Numbered from the stretch's first letter, positions 16,738 through 25,246 are shown. The stretch is DNA of 64,000 nt from Prado023 sp963700395 (GCA_963700395.1 CAVOXI010000005.1:124001-188000), one strand, 5' to 3'. The notes: a model not told the origin generated them from the sequence alone. Numbers and translations are program-made.

Positions 16738-18039
16738 TCAGGCCAGTTGCGTCAATGCGTGGATGGCGAGCCCCGCCAGGGCGCCGACCACCGTGCCGTT
16801 GATCCGGATGAACTGCAGGTCGCGGCCCACGGCGAGCTCGATCCGCTCGGCCGTCTGGGGCCCGTCCCAGCGCTCCACGGTGTCGGCGATGACGCTGGTG
16901 AGCTCGACCTTGTAGTCCGCCACGAGCCCCACCACCGTGTCGGTGATCCAGCCGTCGAGCCGCGTCTGGAGGTCGCGATCGGTCGCGAGCGTCTGACCCA
17001 GCTGGGCAAGCGCACCGGACACCCGGACGCGCAGCTCGCTGCTCGGGTCGTCGGCGGCCTCGAGGACCACGCGCTGGGCGGTCTCCCAGATGCGCCCGAC
17101 CGACCGCTGGACGTCCGGGTGGTCGTACATGTCCACCTTGGCCCGCTCCACGCGCTCGCGGGTGCTGGGGTTCGCGCGCAGGTCGTCGGCGAACTGCACG
17201 AGCATCCTGTCGATGGCGATCCGGACGTCGTGCTCCGGGTCGTCGCGGATCGCGGCCAGGAAGCGCACCAGCTCGAGGTGGATCTTGTCGCCGACGACCC
17301 CGTCGACGAACTTGGGGGTCCACGTGGGTGCCTGCTTGGTCACCATCTCGATGATCGAGCGCCGGTTGGCCACCACCCAGGCGTAGGTGCGGTCGGCAAG
17401 GACGTCGACGATCCCGGTGTGCGCACCGTCGGCGACCACCTGTCCGAGCAGGTGCCCCAGCGCGGGCGAGACCTCGGTCTGCTCGACGCGGTCGGCGATG
17501 ACGCGCTCGATCATGGTGCGCATCTGCTCGTCGTCGAGCACGGCGATCAGGCCCCGCAGCGCCCGTCCCATCTCGCCTGCCACCCGAGCCGCGTGGTCGG
17601 GCTCGGCGAGCCACTCGCCGCCACGGCGGGTGACCTCAGCCCCGGTGACCTTCTCGCGAACCACCTCGTCGGTGAGGAAGTGCGTGCCCACGAACTCGCC
17701 GAGCGTGGCTCCCATCTCGTCCTTGCGGGTCGGGATGATCGCCGTGTGCGGGATGGGCAGGCCCAGGGGGTGCCGGAACAGGGCCGTGACGGCGAACCAG
17801 TCCGCCAGCGCGCCGACCATCGCGGCCTCGGACCCCGCCTGCACGTAGCCGACCCAGCCGTCCGGACTCGTGCCGTGGACAACGATCGTGATGATGTAGA
17901 TCAGGGCAGCCAGGAGGAACAGCCCGGTGGCCACGGCCTTCATCCTGCGCAGTCCGGAGCGTCGTGCCTCGTCCGAGCCGCCCCATGGACTCGGGGCTGC
18001 GGGCTGGGGCGCTTCGGCGGTCGCTGTTGCCGTGCTCAT
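16738..18039 (-). CDS. DUF445 family membrane-associated protein
   Basis: The 433-residue protein has an Ala/Pro-rich start, a first helix (GLFLLAALIYIITIVV) near residue 40, and the DUF445 hallmark GALADWFAVTALFRHPLG then PIPHTAIIPTRKDE at about residues 76-107. A long helical region of about 280 residues follows, ending in a second helix (VVGALAGLAIHALTQL) at the C-terminus. Both ends would sit in the membrane with the middle on one side. The family has no agreed biochemical role. A TAGACT element (18069-18074) and a GGGAGG ribosome site precede the ATG. Confidence 0.85.
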   Translation of the reverse strand: MSTATATAEAPQPAAPSPWGGSDEARRSGLRRMKAVATGLFLLAALIYIITIVVHGTSPDGWVGYVQAGSEAAMVGALADWFAVTALFRHPLGLPIPHTAIIPTRKDEMGATLGEFVGTHFLTDEVVREKVTGAEVTRRGGEWLAEPDHAARVAGEMGRALRGLIAVLDDEQMRTMIERVIADRVEQTEVSPALGHLLGQVVADGAHTGIVDVLADRTYAWVVANRRSIIEMVTKQAPTWTPKFVDGVVGDKIHLELVRFLAAIRDDPEHDVRIAIDRMLVQFADDLRANPSTRERVERAKVDMYDHPDVQRSVGRIWETAQRVVLEAADDPSSELRVRVSGALAQLGQTLATDRDLQTRLDGWITDTVVGLVADYKVELTSVIADTVERWDGPQTAERIELAVGRDLQFIRINGTVVGALAGLAIHALTQLA

Positions 18040-18105
18040 GGCACCTCCCAGTGTGTGCTCGGCTTGCGAGTCTAGACGGGGTGATGCCGTGCGGGGTCGA
18101 GTCCC

Positions 18106-18355
18106 TCAGGCGGGCTGCCCGGTCACCTGCAGGACCGTCAGCGCCTGCGTCGGGCTCATCCCCCGCCGGGCGCCGATCCGTCGAGCGAGCTCGTCGCGGC
18201 TGGGTCCGTCGGGGGTCCAGGCTGCCTCGACCGCGCGGAAGGGCAGGGTGTCGAATCGGTGGAGTCCCTCGGCGGCACCGGGCGTCGGCCGGCGTGCGCG
18301 ACGACGTCCCGGGCCGGTCGTCGGCGTTGACCGTGCTGCGGCGTTTGCTCCTCAT
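18106..18355 (-). pseudogene. Possible small gene with one frameshift, unknown function
   Basis: On the minus strand an ATG at 18355 opens MRSKRRSTVNADDRPG. A shift of one base near 18290 leads into a frame with strong codon bias that reads LHRFDTLPFRAVEAAWTPDG, SRDELARRIGARRG and SPTQALTVLQVTGQPA and stops at 18106. The last 50 residues look like genuine coding sequence with a helical, possibly DNA-binding, character, but I do not recognise the family. Without the shift neither frame makes a sensible protein. The lesion is of the same kind as elsewhere in the window. Confidence 0.3.
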
Positions 18356-18470
18356 GCTTCACCCCGTCCATGGAGCCGACACCCTCCATGGTCTACCCGG
18401 ACCGCGCGGTCCATCCCTGCCGGACGCCGTCATCTGCACCGACTCGGACGCCGCAAGTGGGCCCGGGGGA

Positions 18471-18746
18471 TCAGCGCAGGAGCAGGGCGATCCAGGGGGC
18501 CAGCGAGATGAGCCCGGTGATCAGGTAGAGCCATACGAGTCGGCGCCGGTGCTTCGCTGGGCTGGTCCGGCCCAGGATCGCCCCGCCGGGCAGCAACGCC
18601 ACCCAGGCGAGGTTGGGGAACAGCAGCAGGGTGAGGAACGGGGCCCCGTAGAGAACGATCAGGTTGATGGTGCGCATCGGCCCCGACTCGGCCTGGTTCG
18701 TGGCCGACTCATCGGGCCATTGGTACTGCCCCGACTCATCAGTCAT
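18471..18746 (-). CDS. Small two-helix membrane protein, unknown function
   Basis: The 91-residue protein has a polar N-terminus (MTDESGQYQWPDES), a first membrane helix around LIVLYGAPFLTLLLFPNLAW, a short basic loop (SPAKHRRR) and a second helix (LVWLYLITGLISLAPWIALL) ending almost at the C-terminus. This predicts both termini on the same side of the membrane. I do not recognise a family. The gene is divergent from the membrane-protein gene at 18993, with a hairpin in between. Confidence 0.6.
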   Translation of the reverse strand: MTDESGQYQWPDESATNQAESGPMRTINLIVLYGAPFLTLLLFPNLAWVALLPGGAILGRTSPAKHRRRLVWLYLITGLISLAPWIALLLR

Positions 18747-18901
18747 CGGTCGCCGCCTGCCCGGACCTTGTCCCCACAGGGGCAGGCTATCCAAGGCGGG
18801 GCTGATCGGGGACCTTCCGGGCGGGGCCGCACCACGGGCACGCGCCATGGGCCTCCGTCTGGCGGGCGTGGGGTGTGCCGCTGGGCGTATGGTCGAAGAC
18901 G

Positions 18902-18931
18902 AGGTCCCCACTGCGTGACAGGTGGGGACCT
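18902..18931. other. Perfect hairpin in the 18.75-18.99 kb intergenic gap
   Basis: AGGTCCCCAC (18902-18911) and GTGGGGACCT (18922-18931) form a 10-bp perfect stem with a 10-base loop. It lies between two divergent genes, so it is not an obvious terminator and may be a protein-binding site. GGGACCTTCC also occurs a second time about 120 bp to the left. Confidence 0.45.
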
Positions 18932-18980
18932 TCCATGTGGGGGCCGGACCGGACTGGTCGCGGCGACCGCCTGACCGGGT

Positions 18981-18986
18981 TAGCGT
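18981..18986 (+). promoter_or_regulatory. TANNNT -10 element for a leaderless mRNA
   Basis: TAGCGT is followed by six bases and the GTG at 18993. Confidence 0.5.
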
Positions 18987-18992
18987 CGATGC

Positions 18993-19496
18993 GTGACAGA
19001 CGGTCGCCGGCACTCGCTGCGCCATGCCTACCTCCGGCTGGGAACCGGAGAGCTCGCCGCTGCTGGCTCATTCACCTTCCTCGCGGCCGCTGTGATCTCC
19101 CCCCGCCTGCAGGATGCTGGCGAGGTCGTGGCCCTCTGGGGTGCGGTGGGCCCGCTGGTGCTGGTCCTCGTCCAGGCGGGGACCTACTGGTTGCTGGCGC
19201 GTTCGTGGGTGGCGCGCGGCTCCATGCCCGCCCCGATGGGGTCCGCCTACCGCGGGCTGCGGGTGCTCGACGTCGTGATCCTCATGGCGGGGCTCGCGAT
19301 CGTGCTCACGATGCGACCGGAGGATGCGGGCGCGACCCTCCTCGTGCTCGCGATCTGGCTCTTCGCGCTGATCGAGTACGTCAACTACTTCGTGGTGCGC
19401 CTGGCCTACCCGCCGGCGAGGTGGCCGCGCGAGGTGACGCACTGGCGGACGCCGCAGCTCGTCCGCGACGTCCGGCTGTCCGCCACGACGCCATGA
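18993..19496 (+). CDS. Four-helix membrane protein, unknown function
   Basis: The 167-residue protein has hydrophobic segments around AGSFTFLAAAVISP, GAVGPLVLVLVQAGTYWLLA, VVILMAGLAIVL and LLVLAIWLFALIEYVNYFVV, joined by short charged loops. The motif IEYVNYFVVRLAYPP near the end resembles conserved actinobacterial membrane proteins of unknown role, but I cannot name the family. The GTG start is set by the TAGCGT element six bases upstream. It is convergent with the 503-residue gene that follows. Confidence 0.6.
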   Translation: MTDGRRHSLRHAYLRLGTGELAAAGSFTFLAAAVISPRLQDAGEVVALWGAVGPLVLVLVQAGTYWLLARSWVARGSMPAPMGSAYRGLRVLDVVILMAGLAIVLTMRPEDAGATLLVLAIWLFALIEYVNYFVVRLAYPPARWPREVTHWRTPQLVRDVRLSATTP

Positions 19497-19536
19497 GCAG
19501 GGGCGTGATGAAGGTGACCTGCGACCACGCCCCCGA

Positions 19537-21048
19537 TCAGGCGTTGCGCTCGAACATTCCCGCGACCGCCGCGATCCCGAGGACCGAGCGGGCCGCGTAC
19601 TCCGAGCGCCACAGCCCGCCGTGGCACGACCCGTCGACGAACAGCTGCATCGGGTGCGAGATGGGCACGGTGGGGTTCGCGGTGGACTCGGCGTTGCGCA
19701 GGTCGTGGACCAGCAGCGCCGCCATGATCGCGTTGGAGGTGTCAGGCTCGAAGATCTCCAGGCCGAACCGCCCTGCCCCGGCGTAGGCCGCAGCCAGTGC
19801 CTTGTTCTTGACCACGGACTTCGTGCGCGTGCTCGGTGCGACGTTCAGCGACACCCGGACGCCGTCCTCCCGCGCCGCCATGGCCCGCCATCGCTGAAGG
19901 CGCTTGGCGAGCAGGTAGTTGGGCCCCTGCTGGCTGACCAGGCAGTCGCTGATCCCGTACTCGACGCCGGTGGAGGTGAACACGGTGTCCGGGTAGTTCT
20001 TCTCGAACTGCCCCGCGAGGCGCATGGGCGTCCGGGCATAGCGCCACAGCCCGGCCGCACGCCAGCGCCGTCGGGACTCCTCGACCGCCTCGATCGGAGC
20101 GGCGAAGACGTCCGTGGGCGTGGCCAGCCAGGCGAGCATCACGTCCTGGCCCGCACTGACGAGGTCCATGCTGATGGCGTCGATGGCCAGCGAGACACGC
20201 ACGTGCAGCGGCCCATCCGCGTAGACGTAGTTGCCCAACGTGAAGGGGCGCCCGATCCCCGCCAGCCAGGTGCGGATCTCCGGGGCCTGGGTGAGCAGGT
20301 CCGCCCCGGCGACCGCCGCCAGCGCCGCGCCCTGCAGCTGGGTCCGGTCGGGACCCTCGCTGGGGATAGGGACCCGCAGGCGTCCCGCCCGGCCCTCAGC
20401 GTCGGCGATGATCCGCCGCCACAGGTCCGGTCGCGGCAGGTCGACCGCCCACACGGTGGCGCCCCAGTCCAGCAGGCACGCCAGGGGCCCCATCTCGGCG
20501 CCGGCGCCGAGCACGGCGAAGTCCACGCCCGTCAGGTCCAGCCACTCGGGGTGCGCCATGACGGTCTCGAGGGCGTGCGCGAAGCTCGGCTCCACGATCC
20601 CGTTGGCGACCCACAGGTCGAGCTGGTGTCGAAGGTCCGGGCCGGACAGCCTCCGGCCGTGGTACGGGATCACGAGGTCGGCCACCCCGCGCCCGGTGCC
20701 CACCACCTCGGCGGTGGCGAACCGGGGCTGGGTGTGGGTGGCGAAGGCCTCCGCAAGGCTGGTTGCCTGCCCATCACGGGTGAACGTGAAGCGCTGGTGG
20801 AGGCTCGCGAGGCCGTCACGGCTCATGGCCACCGAGCCGCCGCCGGCCCGCAGCCCGGACACGACCAGGTCGCGCGCTGGAGCCATGTACCCCTTGCGCC
20901 AGTTCGCGGTGTCCTCGATCCGCGCCGCGAGCTCGGGGTCGGTGGCCCGCGCGGCATCGGCGAAGACCGCCCGTCCCGTGCCCATCGACGACTGCTGGCC
21001 GTTCGTGACCGGGAAGTCGATCCCGCGCTGGGGGTCGAACTCAGTCAT
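19537..21048 (-). CDS. Conserved-looking 503-residue protein with a Rossmann-like segment, unknown function
   Basis: The coding potential is strong across the full frame. A nucleotide-binding type strand-turn-helix, VDFAVLGAGAEMGPLACLL followed by WGATVWAVDLP, lies near residues 175-205, which resembles a dinucleotide or SAM fold. The N-terminal part contains NWRKGYMAPARDLVVSGLRA. The C-terminal part contains STRTKSVVKNKALAAAY and ends with HPMQLFVDGSCHGGLWRSEY, in which Cys and His might be functional. No signal peptide or membrane helix is visible. It is 18 bp downstream of glgA and codirectional, so it may be cotranscribed. I do not recognise the family and assign no function. Confidence 0.65.
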   Translation of the reverse strand: MTEFDPQRGIDFPVTNGQQSSMGTGRAVFADAARATDPELAARIEDTANWRKGYMAPARDLVVSGLRAGGGSVAMSRDGLASLHQRFTFTRDGQATSLAEAFATHTQPRFATAEVVGTGRGVADLVIPYHGRRLSGPDLRHQLDLWVANGIVEPSFAHALETVMAHPEWLDLTGVDFAVLGAGAEMGPLACLLDWGATVWAVDLPRPDLWRRIIADAEGRAGRLRVPIPSEGPDRTQLQGAALAAVAGADLLTQAPEIRTWLAGIGRPFTLGNYVYADGPLHVRVSLAIDAISMDLVSAGQDVMLAWLATPTDVFAAPIEAVEESRRRWRAAGLWRYARTPMRLAGQFEKNYPDTVFTSTGVEYGISDCLVSQQGPNYLLAKRLQRWRAMAAREDGVRVSLNVAPSTRTKSVVKNKALAAAYAGAGRFGLEIFEPDTSNAIMAALLVHDLRNAESTANPTVPISHPMQLFVDGSCHGGLWRSEYAARSVLGIAAVAGMFERNA

Positions 21049-21066
21049 GCCGCCCTCCGAGATGGA

Positions 21067-22236
21067 TCATCCGCGGCCGTCGATCGCCCTCTGGTAGACG
21101 TCGACCGTGATCCGGGCGATCTTGTCCCAGCCGAACTCCGTGACCGCGCGCTGGCGCCCTGCGACGCCCATGGCAGCGGCGGTGTCCGGGTCGGACATGA
21201 CCTTGGTCAGCGCGTCGGCGACGCCAGTCTCGAAGGCGACCGGGTCGGCCTCGTCGTAGTGCACCAGATGGCCGGTGGCGCCCTCGACGACGACCTCGGG
21301 GATGCCGCCGACGTCGCTGGCCACGACCGCCGTCTGGCAGGCCATCGCCTCGAGGTTCACGATGCCCAGGGGCTCGTACACCGACGGGCAGGCGAACACG
21401 CCCGCGTGGGTCAGGGCCTGGACCAGGTGCGCCCGGCTCAGGTGCTCGTTGACCCAGACCATGTTCGCCTCGCCCTTGCTGGCCCGCAGGGCGTCGACAC
21501 CGGCCTCCACCTCGGCTCCGAGCTCGGGGGTGTCCGGGGAGGAGGCGATCAGGACCAGCGGGATGTCGGGGTCCATCTGCGCGGCCGCCTTGAGCAGGTG
21601 CGCGATCCCCTTCTGGCGGGTGATCCGGCCGACGAAGAGCACGTACGGGCGGCTGGGGTCGATCCCGACGGACTCGATCAGGTCCGTGCTCTGATCCGGC
21701 TGGTAGAGCTCGGTGTCGATGCCGTTGTGGACGACGTCGACCTTGGCCGGGTCCACGTCGGGGTAGGAGTCCAGCACGTCGCCGCGCATGCCGTGGCTCA
21801 CCGCGATGATCCGGTCGGCACCCTCGTAGGCCGTCTTCTCCACCCACGACGACAGCCGGTAGCCGCCGCCGAGCTGCTCGGCCTTCCAGGGGCGCTTCGG
21901 CTCCAGGGAGTGCGCGGAGATGACGTGCGGCACGTCGAGGAAGATCCCGCCGGCGTGCCCGGCGAAGTTGGCGTACCAGGTGTGCGAGTGCAGAAGGTCC
22001 ACCCCCTCGCTGGCGGCCACCATGGCCAGGGAGATGCCCATCGTCTGCAGTGAGGCGTTGGCCCCGGCGAGGGTCTCGGGCACCTGATGGGCGTTGGCGT
22101 CGGTGCGTGGGGCGCCCCAGCACTGCACATCGACATCGATGAGCTTGCGCAGCTCGCGAGCCAGGTACTCGACGTGAACGCCGGCACCGCCGTAGGCCTC
22201 CGGGGGCCATTCCCTTGTCAGCAATCCGATTCTCAT
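21067..22236 (-). CDS. glgA: GT4-type glycogen synthase / maltose-1-phosphate synthase (actinobacterial GlgA/GlgM)
   Basis: This 389-residue GT-B glycosyltransferase uses ADP-glucose. It has the donor/acceptor N-terminal lobe MRIGLLTREWPPEAYGGAG, the loop HSHTWYANFAGH, and the C-terminal nucleotide-sugar site FVGRITRQKG followed by CPSVYEPLGIVNLEAMAC. This is the short actinobacterial GT4 type, unlike the GT5 glycogen synthase of enteric bacteria. In mycobacteria the orthologous enzyme mainly makes maltose 1-phosphate for the GlgE route. The adjacent divergent glgC supplies ADP-glucose, the same arrangement as in mycobacteria. A TAGGCT element seven bases before the ATG suggests a leaderless mRNA. 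Confidence 0.9.
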   Translation of the reverse strand: MRIGLLTREWPPEAYGGAGVHVEYLARELRKLIDVDVQCWGAPRTDANAHQVPETLAGANASLQTMGISLAMVAASEGVDLLHSHTWYANFAGHAGGIFLDVPHVISAHSLEPKRPWKAEQLGGGYRLSSWVEKTAYEGADRIIAVSHGMRGDVLDSYPDVDPAKVDVVHNGIDTELYQPDQSTDLIESVGIDPSRPYVLFVGRITRQKGIAHLLKAAAQMDPDIPLVLIASSPDTPELGAEVEAGVDALRASKGEANMVWVNEHLSRAHLVQALTHAGVFACPSVYEPLGIVNLEAMACQTAVVASDVGGIPEVVVEGATGHLVHYDEADPVAFETGVADALTKVMSDPDTAAAMGVAGRQRAVTEFGWDKIARITVDVYQRAIDGRG

Positions 22237-22243
22237 GCACGGA

Positions 22244-22249
22244 AGCCTA
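22244..22249 (-). promoter_or_regulatory. TANNNT -10 element for a leaderless glgA mRNA
   Basis: The minus-strand TAGGCT is followed by TCCGTGC and the ATG at 22236. The divergent glgC promoter must lie in the same 111-bp gap; a TAGCCT at about 22312 is a candidate. Confidence 0.5.
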
Positions 22250-22347
22250 GGACGGGGGGACAGGGGATGCGCGCTGCCCGGACCCCGCTGCCCGGACGCC
22301 GCCTGCCACCTAGCCTTCTGGCCCGGTTGATGACTACCGTGGCTGTC

Positions 22348-23565
22348 ATGTCGAACCCTCGCGTACTCGGAATCGTTCTCGCCGGCGGAGAGGGCAAGCG
22401 GCTGATGCCCCTGACCGCCGATCGCGCCAAGCCGGCTGTCCCGTTCGGTGGCTCCTACCGGCTCGTCGACTTCGTCCTGAGCAACTTGGTGAACGCCGGC
22501 TTCGCCCGGATCGCCGTGCTCACCCAGTACAAGTCGCACTCCCTGGACCGGCACATCACCCAGACGTGGGCCATGCCCGCCATCCTCGGTGACTACGTCA
22601 CCGCCGTGCCCGCGCAGCAGCGGCTCGGCCCGCGCTGGTACACCGGCTCCGCGGATGCGATCTACCAGAGCCTGAACCTGATCGAGGACGAGGACCCCGA
22701 CTACCTGCTGGTCTTCGGCGCGGACAACATCTACCGGATGGACCCGCGCCAGATGCTCGAGCAGCACATCGACACCGGTGCCGCCGTGACCGTGGCAGGG
22801 ATCCGCAAGCCCCGGTCGGAGGCGTCCGAGTTCGGCGTCATCGAGCAGGACGAGCACTCCACGAAGATCACCGGGTTCCACGAGAAGGTCGCCGACCCCC
22901 CGGCTGTCCCCGGTTCCCCAGATGAGTCGTTCATCTCGATGGGCAACTACATCTTCTCCCGCGAGTGGCTGGTCGACACCCTGCGCGAGGACGCAGCAGA
23001 CGATGCCTCCGTGCACGACATGGGCGGGAACATCATCCCGGCGCTGACCGCGCAGGGCCTGGCGCACGTCTACGACTTCGGGACCAACGAGATCCCGGGC
23101 CAGACGGACCGCGACCGCGGCTACTGGAAGGACGTGGGATCGATCGACGCCTACCACGAGGCGCACATGGACCTCGTGAGCGTGCATCCGATCTTCAACC
23201 TCTACAACCGCCAGTGGCCGATCATCACCTCGTCGCTGGGATCGCCCCCGCCGGCCAAGTTCGTCGAGGGCGGCAACGCCCACGAGTCGATCATCGGCGC
23301 CGGGTCGGTCATCGCCGGTGGGCACGTCCGCTCGTCGGTGCTGGCCCAGGACGTGCGCGTCCTGCAGGGCGCCTACGTGGAGGGTGCGGTCCTCATGCCC
23401 GGTGTGCGGATCGGTCGCGGGGCGGTCGTGCGCAACACGATCCTGGACAAGAACGTGGTGGTGCCCGACGGCGCCCAGGTCGGCGTGCACCTCGACGCCG
23501 ACCGCGAGCGCTTCACGGTCTCCGACGGTGGCATCGTCGCGGTGGGCAAGGGCATCACCATCTAG
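22348..23565 (+). CDS. glgC: Glucose-1-phosphate adenylyltransferase (ADP-glucose pyrophosphorylase)
   Basis: The enzyme makes ADP-glucose from ATP and glucose 1-phosphate, the committed step of glycogen synthesis. The 405-residue protein has the nucleotide-binding start VLAGGEGKRLMPLTADRAKP, the regulatory/catalytic segment YTGSADAIYQSL, the substrate motif FGADNIYRMD and a C-terminal left-handed beta-helix (GAVVRNTILDKNVVVPDGAQ). The usual length is about 400. ATG at 22348 (MSNPRVLGIVLAGG) fits the family; an ATG at 22330 would add six residues. It is divergent from glgA and followed by an unusual hairpin-rich gap. Confidence 0.93.
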   Translation: MSNPRVLGIVLAGGEGKRLMPLTADRAKPAVPFGGSYRLVDFVLSNLVNAGFARIAVLTQYKSHSLDRHITQTWAMPAILGDYVTAVPAQQRLGPRWYTGSADAIYQSLNLIEDEDPDYLLVFGADNIYRMDPRQMLEQHIDTGAAVTVAGIRKPRSEASEFGVIEQDEHSTKITGFHEKVADPPAVPGSPDESFISMGNYIFSREWLVDTLREDAADDASVHDMGGNIIPALTAQGLAHVYDFGTNEIPGQTDRDRGYWKDVGSIDAYHEAHMDLVSVHPIFNLYNRQWPIITSSLGSPPPAKFVEGGNAHESIIGAGSVIAGGHVRSSVLAQDVRVLQGAYVEGAVLMPGVRIGRGAVVRNTILDKNVVVPDGAQVGVHLDADRERFTVSDGGIVAVGKGITI

Positions 23566-23662
23566 GGCGCCCCACCCACCCCATCCACCCACCCACGTCC
23601 CTGCCCACCCACGTCCCCGCGAGCGGATCACGCCCTGCCGGAGCGAGGTCGTCGCACGATCG

Positions 23663-23731
23663 GTCCGCGTCTCGGACGGTTCGTGCTCCCAAAGGCGGAC
23701 CAACCTCCGAACGGTCCGCGCGATAGCGGAC
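23663..23731. other. Cluster of competing hairpins between glgC and the next gene
   Basis: Three stems use the same GTCCGC/GCGGAC words. GTCCG (23663) pairs with CGGAC (23673). GCGGACC (23695-23701) pairs with GGTCCGC (23713-23719). GTCCGC (23714-23719) also pairs with GCGGAC (23726-23731). The last two are mutually exclusive. The surrounding 227-bp gap has CCCACCC-type tracts on the left and GGGCTGGG-type tracts on the right. The flanking genes converge, so a bidirectional terminator is the simplest reading. Confidence 0.5.
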
Positions 23732-23792
23732 GAATCGAGGGTGGGCCTGGGGCGGGTGGGCCTGGGGCTGGGCTGGGGACTGGGGCTGGGCG

Positions 23793-23969
23793 CTACTTCT
23801 TCTTGAACGCCTTGCAGCGTGCCTCCAGGTGGGCGGCGGCGTCCTCGCGCGCCTTCTTTCGGGAACGGCGTCCGGGGCCGTCCCAGCCGCACTCGCAGCG
23901 CGCCTGCGTGAAGTTGCCCTTCTCGAGCAGATGCAGGGGTGAGTCACCCTTGCCTTCGCGCTTGGTCAT
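23793..23969 (-). CDS. Small basic protein with a Cys-x-Cys motif, unknown function
   Basis: The 58-residue protein is rich in Lys and Arg, with CECGWDGPGRRSRKKARED in the middle and a run of lysines at the C-terminus. The two cysteines near residue 25 plus a third near the end (ARCKAF) could bind a metal. GGGAGGCGGCC lies just before the ATG, which supports real translation. Similar short proteins occur in actinobacteria as hypothetical proteins. It may bind RNA or DNA, judging only by charge. Confidence 0.6.
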   Translation of the reverse strand: MTKREGKGDSPLHLLEKGNFTQARCECGWDGPGRRSRKKAREDAAAHLEARCKAFKKK

Positions 23970-24017
23970 GGCCGCCTCCCTCGGTAGCCGCACCCTACGC
24001 GCCGCCGGCGCACCGAG

Positions 24018-24023
24018 TACCCT
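24018..24023 (+). promoter_or_regulatory. TANNNT -10 element for a leaderless copper-chaperone mRNA
   Basis: TACCCT is followed by six bases and the ATG at 24030. The stretch GTACCCTTG recurs identically before the cysteine leader peptide at 42890. Confidence 0.5.
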
Positions 24024-24029
24024 TGGGGC

Positions 24030-24233
24030 ATGTCGACCAGCATCTGGACAGTCACCGGAATGACCTGCGGGCACTGCGTCAGCGCAGTGACCGAGGAGGT
24101 AGCGACCATCGAGGGCGTGGAGTCCGTCGAGGTGGATCTCGAGACCGGCTCGGTCACGGTGTCCGCAGTCCCGGATCCGACCCGTGAGCAGATGGCCGCC
24201 GCGGTCGACGAGGCCGGCTACGTGCTGGCCTGA
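24030..24233 (+). CDS. Heavy-metal-associated domain protein (CopZ-like copper chaperone)
   Basis: The 67-residue protein is a single ferredoxin-like HMA domain. The metal-binding loop is GMTCGHC at residues 10-16, followed by the helix VSAVTEEVATIEGVESVEVD, and the domain closes with AAAVDEAGYVLA. Such proteins carry Cu(I) to P-type ATPases. No copper ATPase or CsoR gene is nearby; the next gene, three bases on, encodes a carbon-metabolism lyase. The role as chaperone is from the family; the partner is unknown. Confidence 0.88.
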   Translation: MSTSIWTVTGMTCGHCVSAVTEEVATIEGVESVEVDLETGSVTVSAVPDPTREQMAAAVDEAGYVLA

Positions 24234-24236
24234 GTC

Positions 24237-25139
24237 GTGAGCGCGATCCAGGTCGTCGAGGTCAGCGCCCGGGACGGGCTGCAGAACGACTCCGCCCGGT
24301 TGAGCACCGAGGCGAAGGTCGAGCTGGTCGCGCGCTGTGCGGCGGCGGGCCTTCGCCGGGCGGAGATCGCGTCGTTCGTCAACCCGAAGCTGGTCCCGCA
24401 GATGGCTGACGGCGAGGCTGTGGTCGCCGGGGTCCGGGCATCCGTCGAGGGTCCCTCGTCCTGGATCGGGCTGGTACTGAACACGCGGGGCTTCCACCGG
24501 GCGGCTGCCGCCGGCGTCGACGAGGTCAACTGTGTCGTGAGCGTCACCGACGAGTTCTCCCAGGCCAATCAGGGGATGAGCTCCGAGCAGGCCGTGGCCG
24601 TTGTCGCCGAGGTCGTGCCGCTGGCCCGTGCTGCGGGGATCATCCCCACCGTCACCCTGTCGGTGGCGTTCGGCTGCCCGTTCGCCGGCGAGGTGTCCGT
24701 GGACCAGGTCCGCCGGGTCGTCGAGCAGGTGGCCGCAACGGGGGTGGAGGAGGTCGCGATCGCCGACACGATCGGCGTCGCGGTGCCCCGCGATGTCGCC
24801 GCGCGGGTGGCTGCCGTGCGGGAGCTCATCGGCGACCTGCGCCTGCGCGCCCACTTCCACAACACCCGCAACACCGGGTACGCCAACGCCCTGGCCGCGG
24901 CGGACGCAGGCGTCACAGTCCTTGATGCGTCGCTCGGCGGGATCGGCGGCTGCCCCTTCGCCCCACGCGCCACGGGCAACATCGCCACCGAGGACCTCGT
25001 CTACGCCCTGCACCGCAGCGGTTACGTGACGGGAGTCGACCTCGATGCGGCCATCAGCGCCAGCCAGTGGCTGGGCGGCGAGCTTGGGCGCGAGCTGCCG
25101 GCGTACGTGCCGCGGGCGGGCGTGTTCCCGACCCGCTGA
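24237..25139 (+). CDS. Hydroxymethylglutaryl-CoA lyase family protein
   Basis: HMG-CoA lyases cleave HMG-CoA to acetyl-CoA and acetoacetate, the last step of leucine degradation. The 300-residue TIM-barrel protein has the catalytic start SARDGLQND (Arg and metal Asp), the metal-binding HFHNTRNTGYAN near residue 205 and the signature DASLGGIGGCPFAPRATGN near residue 225, which contains the catalytic Cys. It starts with GTG three bases after the copper chaperone stop, so the two are cotranscribed despite unrelated roles. Related enzymes with other substrates exist, and no other leucine-catabolism gene is in the window. Confidence 0.87.
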   Translation: MSAIQVVEVSARDGLQNDSARLSTEAKVELVARCAAAGLRRAEIASFVNPKLVPQMADGEAVVAGVRASVEGPSSWIGLVLNTRGFHRAAAAGVDEVNCVVSVTDEFSQANQGMSSEQAVAVVAEVVPLARAAGIIPTVTLSVAFGCPFAGEVSVDQVRRVVEQVAATGVEEVAIADTIGVAVPRDVAARVAAVRELIGDLRLRAHFHNTRNTGYANALAAADAGVTVLDASLGGIGGCPFAPRATGNIATEDLVYALHRSGYVTGVDLDAAISASQWLGGELGRELPAYVPRAGVFPTR

Positions 25140-25246
25140 GTCGTCCGCCGACCCGGCCGGGGATGGCCGGCGATGGCCGGTCCCATAGCGTGTGTGTCCG
25201 ATATCACACGCCGTTGCGCACCGCCAGCGCCAACCGCACAGCGGGA

